DNA of 64,000 nucleotides from Methanosarcina acetivorans C2A (GCF_000007345.1 NC_003552.1:3782001-3846000), one strand, 5' to 3'; positions 1 to 10,554 are shown, numbered from the stretch's first letter. Notes: generated by a model from the letters alone, not told the origin. Program-made: numbers and translations.

Positions 1-415
1 GGGCGTGACAGCAGACGACCAGATCGTAATTCTTCGCATATGCTGCCGCATCCACCTCCTGCCAAGTCTGCGGGATTACATCGATGTTAGAAAGTCCCCT
101 TTCCTGTGCAGATGACATAAGTGCTGCTGCCATCCTCTCTGCAGGTTCGACCGCAGTCACCCTGCTCACCCTCTCTGCAAAAGGGATCGTTATTGCACCC
201 GGCCCGGATGCAATATCAAGAACATGCCAATCTTTTTTCAGCAACCCTTCCCGTTCAAACAGGCCGAGGATATTCCGGCCGTGATTACAATCACTTGCCA
301 GAACCATATCTGAATAATCCTCCGCCCGCCGGTTCCAGTAACTCGTATTGGAAAGCCGATTCATCTCACCGATGCCTTCAGCCCAGACTGTCTCCCAGTC
401 GATCCGTAAAGTCAT
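1..415 (-). CDS. SAM-dependent methyltransferase, class I (3' part off the window)
   Basis: The frame reads leftward from an ATG at 415-413 and is open to the window edge, giving 138 codons of the N-terminal part. A ribosome binding site (GGATGAGGT) precedes the ATG. The sequence VLDIASGPGAIT near residue 70 is motif I of class I (Rossmann) S-adenosylmethionine methyltransferases; VTAVEPAERM about 20 residues later fits motif II with the acidic residue that binds the ribose. The substrate cannot be told. It is divergent from the ABC importer at 562, so the two may share control, but a functional link is only inference. The rest of the gene lies outside the window. Confidence 0.8.
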   Translation of the reverse strand, partial: MTLRIDWETVWAEGIGEMNRLSNTSYWNRRAEDYSDMVLASDCNHGRNILGLFEREGLLKKDWHVLDIASGPGAITIPFAERVSRVTAVEPAERMAAALMSSAQERGLSNIDVIPQTWQEVDAAAYAKNYDLVVCCHA

Positions 416-502
416 AATACCTCATCCGGTTTCACATATAGCCATATATTTGTGTTAATATGTAGCAATTTATTTTTCAATTGTCTTAGAATATATGAAA
501 AC

Positions 503-513
503 AAATATAAATA
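503..513 (+). promoter_or_regulatory. TATA box of the importer operon in a divergent intergenic region
   Basis: AAATATAAATA lies about 50 bp upstream of the ATG at 562, with a start of transcription expected near 535. On the opposite strand TATA-like stretches at 487-497 and 444-451 could serve the methyltransferase. Sequence match only. Confidence 0.5.
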
Positions 514-561
514 GTAATATCATACACTCCGTGATTTTCGTAATACAAGTTAAGCAAAAGT

Positions 562-1515
562 ATGGAAAAAATAGTCATGCACACCATTCTTGAGGTCAAA
601 CAGCTTCATGTACACTTCCCAACATCAGGTAAAGTCGTCCGAGCTGTGGATGGGGTGGATATCAGCATCACACAGTCCGAGACACTTGCCATCATCGGAG
701 AAAGCGGGAGTGGAAAATCAGTATTGGGACTTGCCCTTCTCGGACTGCTACCTGCAAACTGCACCGCTACCGGAACTGTAAGATATCGCGGTGCAGACCT
801 CCTGAGACTCTCTGAAAGCGAACTTGAAATGATCCGAGGCAGCAAGATCGCCTGGGTTCCGCAGAACCCCGCAGGAGCAATGAATCCTTCAATGACCATA
901 GGAGCCCAGATCGGAGAGCCTATTTCTCTTCATGTGGAAAAGAACAGGTCTATAGTCAGAAAAAAGGTTCTTGAACTCCTTCAATTCATCCGAATAACAC
1001 CTCCCGAAGAGCGGATCGACTCATACCCTTATTCTTTCAGCGGTGGAATGCTCCAGCGGTCCCTTGTTGCTATGGGAATTGCAGGCCTCCCGGAACTGCT
1101 CATCGCTGACGAACCGACCAAAGGGATAGACATAATGAACAGGCAGGCAGTCTCTTCTCTTCTTCGGATAGTACGCGAAAAAGGAATCACCCTGCTTGTT
1201 ATCACTCACGACCTCTCATTTGCCCGAAATCTTGCTGACAGGATTGCGGTCATGTATTCCGGACGGATCATGGAGATCAGGGAAAAAAAGAGCTTTTTTA
1301 AAGGGGCTCTTCACCCCTATGCCAGAGGAATGCTCCGCTCACTCCCGGAAAACGGCCTCCACCCTATAGCAGGCAGGACAAGAGAGACGGACAAATATGA
1401 CGGAGGCTGTAGATTCCGATTCCGCTGCACATATGCAGGAGAAAAATGTAGGGTCGAACCGCCTCTCATCCCTCTTCCGGACGGGGCGGCTGTCAGGTGC
1501 TGGTTGTATGATTGA
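562..1515 (+). CDS. Peptide/nickel ABC importer ATPase, OppD/DppD type
   Basis: This is a cytoplasmic ATPase energising uptake through the two permeases downstream. Walker A is GESGSGKS (residues 46-53), the ABC signature is FSGGMLQR, and Walker B runs into LLIADEPTKGID. The C-terminus (last ~40 residues) has the oligopeptide-transporter tail with four cysteines; equivalent tails in E. coli DppD/DppF have been reported to hold an iron-sulfur cluster. Length (317 aa) is normal. An alternative start is the ATG at 577; neither has a strong ribosome binding site. The stop overlaps the start of the next ATPase gene by 8 bp, so translation is probably coupled. The order D-F-A-B-C is seen in peptide and nickel systems. 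Confidence 0.9.
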   Translation: MEKIVMHTILEVKQLHVHFPTSGKVVRAVDGVDISITQSETLAIIGESGSGKSVLGLALLGLLPANCTATGTVRYRGADLLRLSESELEMIRGSKIAWVPQNPAGAMNPSMTIGAQIGEPISLHVEKNRSIVRKKVLELLQFIRITPPEERIDSYPYSFSGGMLQRSLVAMGIAGLPELLIADEPTKGIDIMNRQAVSSLLRIVREKGITLLVITHDLSFARNLADRIAVMYSGRIMEIREKKSFFKGALHPYARGMLRSLPENGLHPIAGRTRETDKYDGGCRFRFRCTYAGEKCRVEPPLIPLPDGAAVRCWLYD

Positions 1516-2419
1516 AGGAAGAGGACTGACGAAAATATTCACCCCGAGAGGACAGAACAGGATTACGGCTGTTGACGGGGTGGACATACGGATCAATTCC
1601 GGAGAAACACTTGCTCTTGTAGGAGAAAGCGGGTGCGGTAAATCCACCCTCTCCAGACTGCTCCTCCTGCTTATTCCTCCTACCCAGGGCGAGGTTTTCT
1701 TTGAGGGACAGGCCCTGACAGGGTTGAAACAAAAAGAACTCCGCCTGATCCGGAGAAAAATCCAGATTGTGCCACAACAACCGGAAAGCGCACTGAACCC
1801 CCGCTGGAAGATAGCTGACTCCATCTGCGAACCCTTCCGCATCCATCCCGATGTATTACCTCCCGGGAAGCTGCCGGAAGAAGAGCTTGAAAAACTTCTC
1901 GAGCTTGTCGGGCTTGAGCCTGAGCAGGCCGCCCGATACCCCCACCAACTCAGCGGCGGAGAATTGCAGCGAGCCGTTATTGCCCGGGCTATCGCGCTGG
2001 AACCGGCCCTTATCATATGTGATGAACCTACATCAATGCTGGACGTGTCCACACAGGCGGCTATTGTCCGCCTCCTTCAGGCCCTTCAGCACAGGCTGGG
2101 ATGCGCTCTCCTCTTTATCACCCACGACCAGGGGCTCGCTCATGCGATAGGAGACCGGACCGCTGTAATGTTTGGCGGACAGATCGTTGAAGAAGGACAG
2201 GATGTTCTGGACAGACCGCTTCACCCATTCACCCGGAAGCTCACATCAATCCCTGATTCGGCTTCCCTGCAATGTCCGGAACTGCAGGGGAACAGGATTC
2301 CGGGATCATGCGTATACTACCGGTTCTGCCCGGAAAAGACAAAAAACTGCCTTCACAGCCCTGAACTGAAGAAATATGATGATCGGAAAGTGCGATGTCA
2401 TAACATTTCATACGTTTAA
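1508..2419 (+). CDS. Peptide/nickel ABC importer ATPase, OppF/DppF type
   Basis: Second ATPase of the importer. From the ATG at 1508 it has Walker A GESGCGKS near residue 40, signature LSGGELQR and Walker B LIICDEPTSMLD. A four-cysteine C-terminal tail (C-x5-C-x7-C then C near the end) mirrors that of its partner. The frame is open further upstream to 1397, but that extension lies entirely inside oppD and lacks family similarity, so 1508, overlapping the oppD stop, is chosen. It heterodimerises with the 562-1515 product in related systems. Confidence 0.9.
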   Translation: MIEGRGLTKIFTPRGQNRITAVDGVDIRINSGETLALVGESGCGKSTLSRLLLLLIPPTQGEVFFEGQALTGLKQKELRLIRRKIQIVPQQPESALNPRWKIADSICEPFRIHPDVLPPGKLPEEELEKLLELVGLEPEQAARYPHQLSGGELQRAVIARAIALEPALIICDEPTSMLDVSTQAAIVRLLQALQHRLGCALLFITHDQGLAHAIGDRTAVMFGGQIVEEGQDVLDRPLHPFTRKLTSIPDSASLQCPELQGNRIPGSCVYYRFCPEKTKNCLHSPELKKYDDRKVRCHNISYV

Positions 2420-2609
2420 CGGGCATGCAGGTCTGCCAGATCTACGGGGAGGAAGGTTGGAGACATGAGACAGAAATTACAGGAAAATCACGGAATTACC
2501 ATATGCATTTCCTCATTCGGTTACTACATGCATTTGCACAAAGATTATAGACAAGTGAATTTTTGCGGCACTTGAAGCTGATACATAATTATTGGATGTG
2601 ATGAATTAA

Positions 2610-4160
2610 ATGAAAAAAAAAGAGGGATTTCTCTTTATTCTGCTGGCTTTCGTGGTCATGGGAGCAGGCTGTACGGAACAGGAACAACAAGAAGAACTTC
2701 AGACACTTTCGATTTCGGGCCAATGGAGTCCAAATACAATCGACCCTCACCAGTCAGGTTACATCGCCCAGAGACTCGGATATGCCGAAACCCTTGTAGG
2801 AGTCAATTATGAGGGAAAGATCGCCCCAAACCTTGCCAAATCATGGGAGGTCTCTGATGACGGGAAAAACTGGACCTTCATTTTGAGAGAAGACGTCCTC
2901 TTCCATGACGGAACACCCTTTACAGCCGGGATCATGAAAAACTCTCTCGAAAGGTCCCTTGTCCGGTCAGAGTCAATCTTTGAAAAAATTCCCATATCAG
3001 CCATTGAGGCTCCGGACGACCGGACTCTGGTAATCCGCCTCGAATCCCCCTTCCCCGCACTGCCGGCCTATTTCTCCAAAGCAGAAAGTGTTGCCCTTGC
3101 CCCCGGATCTTATGATGAAGATGGAAATGTGCTAAAGCCCATAGGGACCGGACCTTTCAGCTTTGAATCCTGGAAACCGGAAGAAGAAGTCGTTGTCGTC
3201 AAAAACCCCGATTACTGGGGGCAGACTGCTTCAGTTGATAAGGTGATATATCGGATAATGCCTGAGGCACTTACGAGAAAAATGCTCCTTGACAGTAAGG
3301 AAATTAAGATAGCAATGATCCTTTCACCTGAGATTGCTGAAGAATATACGGAAAAGGATGGATATACCGTCCTGCAGCAGCCGATTGCCCGGGTAAGAAT
3401 GCTTGGGTTCAACACGGAAAGGGAGCCTTTTGACGATAAGAGAGTGCGGCAGGCTGTTAATTACGCAATAGATCGAGAAGCTATAGTGACATATGTCCTT
3501 CACGGATACGGAACCACCGCAGCAGGACTCTTCCCAACGGGCTTTTACTGGGCTAACAAGGAAATTGCTCCATACACGTATGATACGGAGAAGGCGAAGT
3601 CGCTTCTTGAAGAAGCCGGGTGGACCGATACGAACGGAGACGGAACCCTTGATAAAAACGGAAATCCCCTGAAAATTACACTTATCACATACCCTGAGCG
3701 TGCAGAACTGCCTTCGATCGCCGAAGTAATCCAGCAACAGCTAAAGAACGTGGGGATTGATACCGAACTTCAGGTCCTCAATGTCGACGCTGCGAACTCT
3801 CTCCGAAATCAGGGAGACTTTGATATCTTCCTCGTTGGGAGGGGACTGCTCTTTGTACCGGATCCTGACGAAATCATGATGACCGATTACCACTCGAGCG
3901 GTACATCAACAGACGGCTGGGGAGCGTACCGCTGGTACAACGAAAGTGTGGATGGACTGCTCGAAGAAGCCAGAACGACTTCCGACATGGCTGTCAGAAA
4001 AGAACTCTATGACGAAGCCCAGGCAATTATTGTCGAAGAAGCTCCGGTTGCATATCTCAACTATTACGTCAATATCGACGTCACAACCTCGGATATAGAA
4101 GGATACCGGCTCCATCCGACAGAGTACTCGCTTTATCTTGAGAATGTATCGATTGTCTGA
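2610..4160 (+). CDS. Substrate-binding lipoprotein, family 5 (NikA/OppA/DppA type)
   Basis: This extracellular binding protein feeds the importer. The first 21 residues are a lipoprotein signal: KKK, a hydrophobic stretch, then a lipobox ending GAGC with Cys21 as the lipidated residue. The SBP family 5 body follows: PNTIDPH, SWEVSDDGKNWTF, IGTGPF and a C-terminal lobe with repeated AKSLLEEAGW-type motifs. Overall pattern resembles NikA as much as OppA, so the substrate could be nickel (or a nickel chelate) or a peptide; the sequence does not decide. A 190-bp gap with a possible TATA element near 2541 separates it from the ATPase genes. The next gene begins right after the stop. Confidence 0.88.
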   Translation: MKKKEGFLFILLAFVVMGAGCTEQEQQEELQTLSISGQWSPNTIDPHQSGYIAQRLGYAETLVGVNYEGKIAPNLAKSWEVSDDGKNWTFILREDVLFHDGTPFTAGIMKNSLERSLVRSESIFEKIPISAIEAPDDRTLVIRLESPFPALPAYFSKAESVALAPGSYDEDGNVLKPIGTGPFSFESWKPEEEVVVVKNPDYWGQTASVDKVIYRIMPEALTRKMLLDSKEIKIAMILSPEIAEEYTEKDGYTVLQQPIARVRMLGFNTEREPFDDKRVRQAVNYAIDREAIVTYVLHGYGTTAAGLFPTGFYWANKEIAPYTYDTEKAKSLLEEAGWTDTNGDGTLDKNGNPLKITLITYPERAELPSIAEVIQQQLKNVGIDTELQVLNVDAANSLRNQGDFDIFLVGRGLLFVPDPDEIMMTDYHSSGTSTDGWGAYRWYNESVDGLLEEARTTSDMAVRKELYDEAQAIIVEEAPVAYLNYYVNIDVTTSDIEGYRLHPTEYSLYLENVSIV

Positions 4161-4203
4161 GGGGGTATTCCATGCCCTCTCCCATATACAGAGTTTGAGC
4201 AAG

Positions 4204-5148
4204 ATGATGCATACAATCATATTGAACCGGCTGCTTCAAATGGTCCCGGTGATGATTGGAATCTCCCTCATCACCTTTGCAGTAATCTCCCTTTCTCCCG
4301 GAGACCCGGCCGAGATAACGCTCAGAGCAACCCTTGGTACCGAAAGTCCTCCGAAAGAGGCGATAGCCCGACTTCATGAGGAGATGGGCCTTGACGACCC
4401 CTGGTATATAAGTTATATGAAATGGGCTTCAAGGGTCCTGCATGGCAACCTGGGGTATTCCTACCAGACAAAAAGGAGCACCATAGAAGAAATCGCATAC
4501 GCCTTACCAACAACCTTCGAGCTTGCCTTTCTGTCAATAATCTTCTCAGCTGCCACAGCAATTCCACTCGGAATCCTTGCAGCACTGAGACAAAACGGAC
4601 CTCTGGACCACCTCTGCAGGCTTAGTTCAATCATCAGCCTCTCCAGTCCCGAATATTTCGTTGCGATAGTCTTTATGCTCGTGGGGGGCATTTATCTGGG
4701 GATTTTTCCGGTTGCAGGAACGGGAGGAATAGAATACTTTATCCTCCCCGCCCTTACCCTCTCAATCGGCCTTTCCGCCGTAACAATGCGTATCATGCGG
4801 ACGAGTATGATTGAAACGCTAGAGCAGGATTATATCAGGACAGCGCGTGCAAAAGGGCTTAGCCGCAGAATCGTGATTCAACGGCATGCGCTCAAGAACG
4901 CGTTGATCCCGGTTCTAATATATATGGGTACCCAGTTTGGATGGCTCTTTGGTGGGGCTGTTATTATCGAAAGTATGTTTGCGCTGCCAGGACTGGGAAG
5001 GCTTCTCGTGGAATCCGTTTCCTCGATGGATATCATGGTGGTCCAGGGCTGTATACTCACCTTCGCTGCAATTATCGTCCTGATCAATCTCGGTGTTGAC
5101 CTCGCCCAGCTGTATCTTGATCCGTCAATCAGGGATCAGGGGGAATAA
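4204..5148 (+). CDS. ABC importer permease, DppB/NikB type
   Basis: Inner-membrane permease with a first membrane helix right after the start (ILNRLLQMVPVMIGISLITF), an extracytoplasmic loop and five further helices. The cytoplasmic EAA-type loop DYIRTARAKGLSRR followed by HALKNALIPVL contacts the ATPases. The reading frame extends back to 4138 across the lipoprotein stop codon, but the family N-terminus fits the ATG at 4204 (or 4207). Length of about 315 aa is normal. It pairs with the permease at 5150. Confidence 0.88.
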   Translation: MMHTIILNRLLQMVPVMIGISLITFAVISLSPGDPAEITLRATLGTESPPKEAIARLHEEMGLDDPWYISYMKWASRVLHGNLGYSYQTKRSTIEEIAYALPTTFELAFLSIIFSAATAIPLGILAALRQNGPLDHLCRLSSIISLSSPEYFVAIVFMLVGGIYLGIFPVAGTGGIEYFILPALTLSIGLSAVTMRIMRTSMIETLEQDYIRTARAKGLSRRIVIQRHALKNALIPVLIYMGTQFGWLFGGAVIIESMFALPGLGRLLVESVSSMDIMVVQGCILTFAAIIVLINLGVDLAQLYLDPSIRDQGE

Positions 5149-5149
5149 C

Positions 5150-6028
5150 ATGGAGTATTCGTACGTGGACAAAAAATGGGCAGTTTCCGGCATGAGCCGG
5201 ACATTGGTGCTTCTGCGAAAGAACGCAACGCTTACAACCGGGATTCTGCTTTTTACTCTCATCACCATGCTGGCTGTAACGGCTTCGACTATTTCACCAA
5301 ATGACCCTGCAGAAATGCATTTTGAAGAGCGATTATCTTCCCCTTCGGCATCTTTTCCCCTCGGAACCGACCAGTTTGGCAGATGCATCTTCAGCCGCAT
5401 ATTATACGGGGCCCAGACCTCGCTCTCAATCGCAATTATTTCAACTCTGATCGTTGCTACCATAGGGATTATCGTAGGTATGTATGCAGGTTATTTCAGC
5501 AGATACGATGCATTCCTGATGCGAGTAACCGACATTCTGCTCGCTTTTCCCAATATAGTCCTTGCAATTGCTATTGTTGGGGTTGTGGGCCCCAGTCCTG
5601 CAGGTATTATCCTTTCCTTTTCCATTTCAGGCTGGGCAAAGTACGCGCGAATGATCCGGGGTTCTACCCTCTCGCTAAAAAATAGCGGATTCGTCGAGGC
5701 GGCCAGAGCACTTGGGGCATCTGATAAATACATTCTCTTCCGCCATATCCTCCCCAACAGTTGCGGACCCATCATTGAGATAGCAACACTCGGACTGGGA
5801 TCCAGGATTGTTGCAATCTCCGGGCTTGGATTCCTGGGACTTGGGATTCAGCCCCCCACACCGGAACTGGGAGCAATCCTGAAAGACGGAGTGGTGTATC
5901 TTCAGACCGCCCCAATGATGGCCTTATCTGCAGGCGGGATGATCATGCTCTTCGTCCTTGCAACAAATCTCATAGGTTCCGAACTGAGGTCAATCGCCGA
6001 TCCCAGGTCTGATACTATCGAGCTTTAA
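5150..6028 (+). CDS. ABC importer permease, DppC/NikC type
   Basis: Second permease. Start at 5150 is chosen because GGGGG lies just upstream and the family N-terminus fits; the frame is open to 5093 inside the previous gene. It contains the typical N-terminal helix, the loop LSSPSASFPLGTDQFGR (the HPLGTD-type motif of DppC proteins), and the EAA loop GFVEAARALGASDKYI followed by RHILPNSCGPII. It ends the five-gene transporter; a 270-bp gap follows. Confidence 0.88.
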   Translation: MEYSYVDKKWAVSGMSRTLVLLRKNATLTTGILLFTLITMLAVTASTISPNDPAEMHFEERLSSPSASFPLGTDQFGRCIFSRILYGAQTSLSIAIISTLIVATIGIIVGMYAGYFSRYDAFLMRVTDILLAFPNIVLAIAIVGVVGPSPAGIILSFSISGWAKYARMIRGSTLSLKNSGFVEAARALGASDKYILFRHILPNSCGPIIEIATLGLGSRIVAISGLGFLGLGIQPPTPELGAILKDGVVYLQTAPMMALSAGGMIMLFVLATNLIGSELRSIADPRSDTIEL

Positions 6029-6301
6029 CTGGAAGGAATACACTTTACGAGCAATTTTTCTATTACTTTTTTCGCCAGAAAGCCAGAGTACCTTCGGAAT
6101 TGTGAAACCTATCATTTTCAAGAATTTAGCCCTGAGTATAGACCTGAAGCAAAATATATAGATATAGAGAAATACCTTCAAAAAATTGAATCTAATAGGA
6201 GTATTTGCGAAATGAATATATATTTGAAGAATAGTATTTAGATTGTGAGAAGAAAGAGATAGAAAAATTGAAAATACCAAAAAAATACACGGAGAATCCC
6301 T

Positions 6302-6955
6302 ATGCTCCAGAACGGAAAAATTAAGGGTTTAATCTTTGACTGTTATAAAACTCTCGTCGATATCAAAACAGATGAAGGAGGCCGGGAAACAAACGAAAGG
6401 GTAAGCAAATGGTTGCTCTATCAGGGGGTGAGGATAGAACCCGACCGGCTCCGGGAAGAATACAGATGGAAAGTTATAGGCAGGCTTGGAAACTCAGGTC
6501 AGCAGCACCCTGATATCCGCATAGAAGAGATTTTTGCCGAGATCTGTGCCGAAAATGCCTTCAGGGAAATCGATCCCTTCTGGCTTGGAATTGAAACGGC
6601 CAAGGTTTTCAGAACGGCGTCTTTAAAGAAACTGGAAGCTTATCCTCAGAGCCTGCGACTGCTTGAGAAATACAGAAACATACCCAAATGTATTGTTTCC
6701 AATGCCCAGAGGGTTTTTACGGAACAGGAGCTTCGCTTCCTGGGCCTGTACGACCGCTTTAATTTTGTAATCATGTCTTCGGACCACCGCATCAAGAAAC
6801 CTGACACCCGGCTTTTCAGGATGGCTCTCGACGGCCTCGGGCTTGAACCCTGGGAAGTGCTCTCTATCGGAGACACCCCGGAAAACGATATATATCCACC
6901 TCAAAGCCTCGGAATGAATGCCATGCATATCCGGGATGCCTGGAGATATGCATAA
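6302..6955 (+). CDS. HAD-superfamily hydrolase (haloacid dehalogenase-like)
   Basis: The four HAD motifs are in order: FDCYKT (nucleophile Asp, DxYxT variant), CIVSNAQ, KKPDTRLF with the conserved Lys, and IGDTPENDI. The cap is inserted between motifs I and II (C1 type). A ribosome binding site GGAGAA lies 6-10 bp before the ATG. The DxYxT form is used by haloacid dehalogenases and by some phosphatases; the substrate is unknown. It follows the transporter in the same direction after a 273-bp gap in which no other gene is visible, so co-transcription is possible but not shown. Confidence 0.82.
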   Translation: MLQNGKIKGLIFDCYKTLVDIKTDEGGRETNERVSKWLLYQGVRIEPDRLREEYRWKVIGRLGNSGQQHPDIRIEEIFAEICAENAFREIDPFWLGIETAKVFRTASLKKLEAYPQSLRLLEKYRNIPKCIVSNAQRVFTEQELRFLGLYDRFNFVIMSSDHRIKKPDTRLFRMALDGLGLEPWEVLSIGDTPENDIYPPQSLGMNAMHIRDAWRYA

Positions 6956-7464
6956 AAAAAGATCATAGAAAAAGACGAAAGAAGTTTTTTCAAACCGAAC
7001 TTAATTTATCTTAACCCTACTTTACTTTTTATATTATCCTTTCAGGCCTGGACTATTTTTAAGATCTTCAACAACTCTTTTACAATTTTACTCTTCAATT
7101 CTTCTCCACTACATCAAATTCTCTTCTTTATGAGTTGAAGGCCGCTCTCCTGAATCAAACGGGATAGGCTTCATTTTCGAAAATTACCTTATCCTGTACG
7201 GCTGAAATATTTGCTTCTATCCGTTCGAAATGAGGGGACCAGGCCGGGACAGGAGCAGGACAAAAAAGCAGATAAATACAGACCTTGCGCCGAACAATGT
7301 TAAGGGATATTCCGGGGATCGCCGGCTATTTGCTTTCAGGACAAAAGATTCCTCGGTGCAGATCGGATGCAGATAGGATATAGATCAAAAGTGATCGGAT
7401 GTAGCTCGAATATATAATCCTGAGAGCTGCCCGGCAGAAGAGATTTCCATCATCCAAAACCAGA
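6956..7464. other. Intergenic stretch between HAD gene and valS
   Basis: About 500 bp without a convincing gene on either strand. T-rich runs at 6985-7090 could end transcription of the HAD gene. Nothing resembling a tRNA was seen. Confidence 0.5.
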
Positions 7465-7476
7465 TATATTTAAATA
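7465..7476 (+). promoter_or_regulatory. TATA box of valS
   Basis: TATATTTAAATA preceded by an A-rich stretch (a plausible BRE) lies about 65 bp upstream of the valS ATG, giving an expected leader of about 40 nt. Confidence 0.6.
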
Positions 7477-7538
7477 ATCGCAAGCACTCTAAAACCCAAG
7501 AAATTCTTACACTTATTTCTCAATCATGGAGTGTCTTT

Positions 7539-10148
7539 ATGACAGAATCGGAAATTCCAAAAGAATATAATGCTAACGAGGTTGAGGAAAAGTGGATGGA
7601 GAAGTGGAACCTCTCCATGTACCACTTCAACTGGGGAGAAGACCCCCGCCCTCAGTATATTATTGATACCCCACCTCCCTATCCTACAGGCAATTTCCAC
7701 ATCGGAAACGCGCTCAACTGGTGTTACATCGACTATATAGCCAGATACAAACGCATGCGCGGATATAATGTGATGTTCCCCCAGGGCTGGGACTGCCACG
7801 GCCTGCCAACGGAAGTCAAGGTTGAAGAAATCCACGGAATTACGAAAAACCAGGTTCCCAGAGCCGAGTTCCGCAAGATGTGCAGGGAGCTTACTGCAGG
7901 AAACATCGAAAAGATGCGCAAAACAATGCTGCGTCTGGGCTTTTCCGTGGACTGGAGCAACGAATTCGTTACCATGGAGCCTTCATACTTCGTAAAGACA
8001 CAGAAATCCTTTGTCAGGATGTACAACGACGGGCACATCTATCACGAAGACCATCCGGTCAACTGGTGTCCCCGCTGTGAAACTGCCATCGCTTTTGCAG
8101 AAGTCGAGTATGAGTCCAGGCAGACCAAACTTAACTTTGTCCACTTTGATAAAGTAGACATTGCGACTACCAGGCCTGAATTGATGGCTGCATGTGTTGC
8201 AGTTGCGGTTAACCCCAAAGACGAGCGCTACAGCCAGCACATTGGCAAAGAAATCACAGTGCCCATTTTCGGACAGAAAGTGACCCTGATTGCTGACGAA
8301 GCTGTTGAGCCCGAATTCGGGACAGGCGCTGTGATGATCTGTACCTTCGGGGACAAGCAGGACGTGCGCTGGTGGGTAAAATACGGACTGCCTCTGGTAA
8401 AAGCCCTTGACAAACAGGGCAGGATGACAAAAGCCGCAGGCAAATACGAAGGAATGACCCTTGCCGAATGCAGAGAAGCTGTAATTGCCGACCTGAAAGC
8501 TGCAGGTTTCCTCTATGACCAGAAGTCCCTTGAACAGAATGTAGGGCTCTGCTGGCGCTGCGACACCCCCATAGAAATCCTGTCCGAACCCCAGTGGTTC
8601 GTGAAAATCAATCACGAAGGCATTCTGAAAGCTGCAGATGAGATTAAATGGTACCCCGAATACATGAAGGTCAGGCTCCAGAACTGGACAGGCACGATGG
8701 AATGGGACTGGTGCATCTCGAGGCAGAGGATCTTTGCAACCCCGATCCCGATCTGGTACTGTAAAAAGTGCGGGGAAGTCATGATTGCCGAAGAGAGCTG
8801 GCTCCCGATTGACCCTAACGAAAATACGCCAAAGAAAGCCTGTGCCTGTGGCTCAACCGAATTTGAACCCGAAACCGATGTGCTGGATACCTGGATGGAC
8901 TCCTCGATTACTGCCCTCCACGTTTCAGGATGGGAAAGCGAGCATGAGATGCGCCTTCCTACACAGATCCGTCCCCAGGGACATGACATCATCAGGACCT
9001 GGGCTTTCTATACAATCCTTAGGAGTCTGGCCCTTGAAGGCAAGAGACCCTGGGACTCCATAGTGATCAACGGGATGGTGCTCGGACCTGACGGGCATAA
9101 GATGAGCAAGTCCCTCGGAAATGTAATCTCCCCCGAAGAGGTAACAACCCAGTATAGTGCCGATGCTTTCAGGCAGTGGGGTGCTGTCGGAGGTTCCACA
9201 GGCTCGGACGTAATGTTCCGCTGGAAAGATGTGGTCTCAGCCTCTCGCTTCCTGCAGAAAATGTGGAGTATCTATCGATTCTCAATGTCCCATTTAAAGG
9301 ACTTCGAGCCTGCAGATGCGGAAAACTTCCCTCCGGACGCTCTCCTTACAATTGACAGGTGGCTCCTGAGCAAACTTAACAAACTTGTGGACACTGCCAC
9401 AAAGGAGCTTGACGGATACCAGTTTGATTCCACGTTCAAAGCCATCAGGGGCTTTGCCTGGGAAGTCCTTGCAGATAACTACCTGGAGCTTGTGAAAGGC
9501 AGGCTTTACGGAGAAGACCCTGAAGGCAGGAAAGCCGCCCAGTATGTGCTTTACACCACAACCCGGACCCTCTCCCTCCTGCTTGCTCCATTCATACCCT
9601 TCTTTGCAGAAGAGATGTATTCCAGGTTCAGCGAGGAAAGTGTGCACACTCAGACCTGGCCTGCAGTCAATGAAAAACTGATCAGCGAAGAAGCGGAAGC
9701 CGCAGGTGAAATGATCAAAGAGATCACAGGTGAAGTCCGCAGATACAAGTCCGACCTGGGAATGGCTCTCAATGCTCCGCTGAAGAAAATAGAGATCTAC
9801 AATGCAGAGATCGATACAGGGGATATTGCAGGAGCCACAAACTCTGAAGTTGAGCTAATGGCAGGGGCTCCCTCATTTGAGTATGTGCCCGTGGAAGTAA
9901 AGCCCAACATGGGCTTCCTTGGCCCGCGCTTCAGGAAAGAGGCCGGAGCCGTTGTAAAAGCCCTCCAGGCAGAAGACCCTGCTGCAATTGAAGCCCAGGC
10001 GGCTTCAGGAAAAATAACCATTACCGTAAACGGCGAAGCAGTAAAACTCGAACCCGAGGCAGTCGAAATCCGAAAAGAGGTAATCTCCGGAGGCCGTGAG
10101 GTAGACGTTCTTGATGTAAAAGGCGCAGTCGTCGTAATTGTCAGGTAA
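7539..10148 (+). CDS. valS: Valyl-tRNA synthetase
   Basis: Class Ia aminoacyl-tRNA synthetase of 869 aa that charges tRNA-Val. The HIGH motif is present as [12 protein letters not shown] near residue 46 and the KMSKS motif as HKMSKSLGN near residue 520. Between them lie the editing (CP1) domain and two zinc-type clusters, CPRCE near residue 175 and CKKCG with CACGS around 410-430. The C-terminal anticodon-binding domain begins with [16 protein letters not shown]. It is a single gene with its own promoter; the 3' flank is directly followed by a dispersed repeat. Confidence 0.96.
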   Translation: MTESEIPKEYNANEVEEKWMEKWNLSMYHFNWGEDPRPQYIIDTPPPYPTGNFHIGNALNWCYIDYIARYKRMRGYNVMFPQGWDCHGLPTEVKVEEIHGITKNQVPRAEFRKMCRELTAGNIEKMRKTMLRLGFSVDWSNEFVTMEPSYFVKTQKSFVRMYNDGHIYHEDHPVNWCPRCETAIAFAEVEYESRQTKLNFVHFDKVDIATTRPELMAACVAVAVNPKDERYSQHIGKEITVPIFGQKVTLIADEAVEPEFGTGAVMICTFGDKQDVRWWVKYGLPLVKALDKQGRMTKAAGKYEGMTLAECREAVIADLKAAGFLYDQKSLEQNVGLCWRCDTPIEILSEPQWFVKINHEGILKAADEIKWYPEYMKVRLQNWTGTMEWDWCISRQRIFATPIPIWYCKKCGEVMIAEESWLPIDPNENTPKKACACGSTEFEPETDVLDTWMDSSITALHVSGWESEHEMRLPTQIRPQGHDIIRTWAFYTILRSLALEGKRPWDSIVINGMVLGPDGHKMSKSLGNVISPEEVTTQYSADAFRQWGAVGGSTGSDVMFRWKDVVSASRFLQKMWSIYRFSMSHLKDFEPADAENFPPDALLTIDRWLLSKLNKLVDTATKELDGYQFDSTFKAIRGFAWEVLADNYLELVKGRLYGEDPEGRKAAQYVLYTTTRTLSLLLAPFIPFFAEEMYSRFSEESVHTQTWPAVNEKLISEEAEAAGEMIKEITGEVRRYKSDLGMALNAPLKKIEIYNAEIDTGDIAGATNSEVELMAGAPSFEYVPVEVKPNMGFLGPRFRKEAGAVVKALQAEDPAAIEAQAASGKITITVNGEAVKLEPEAVEIRKEVISGGREVDVLDVKGAVVVIVR

Positions 10149-10149
10149 G

Positions 10150-10500
10150 CAAAAATCGGAGATTTCCCGGGAGTTGCGATTACATCGCAACATCCCGTCG
10201 TCCGTTTCGGCAGAGTTGTTTCGGCAGAGTTGTTTCGGCAGAGTTGTGGCTCTGCAGCCCGAATTGCGCCTCGGGAGTACGCGGTCTGTTTCGCTCCGCT
10301 CAAGCAGACTACTTTATAGGTAAAAATCACTGGAGTTTCGCCCAAGCGGACTACTTGGTGAGTTTTTATAGTTAGTACCGCCCAAGCGGACTAAATAATG
10401 GGTCTGTCCGAGCCTTACAACCATACTCGCTATATTGAGTCTGTCTTATCCCGCTCGACGCAGGAGAGCGGTCTTTCTCAAGATGACAAAAAATAAGAAA
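10150..10500. repeat. Long flanking repeat, copy 1, block A
   Basis: This non-coding block matches 20290-20540 in the same orientation, with divergence. Shared elements in order are GAGATTT, GGGAGTTG, the CCGTCGTCC segment, several copies of a motif near CGCTCAAGnGGACTA (about 10292, 10335 and 10370 here), and GGAGAGCGGTCTTTC against GGAGAACGGCCTTTC. It starts within a few bases of the valS stop codon. No start-to-stop protein reading was found. Confidence 0.7.
10204..10245. repeat. Three tandem copies of a 14-bp unit
   Basis: GTTTCGGCAGAGTT occurs three times without spacers inside repeat block A. Only one related segment (CCGGCAGAG) is visible in the other copy. Confidence 0.85.
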
Positions 10501-10554
10501 AAGAAAACAGTAGATCAAAAGGTAGAAATTTTGGTCTTATTTTTCTTTAATCTC

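Noticed and set aside
6956-7538. tRNA or other structured RNA gene near valS
   Set aside because: No cloverleaf or conserved TTC loop could be found by eye in this or the other gene-free stretches.
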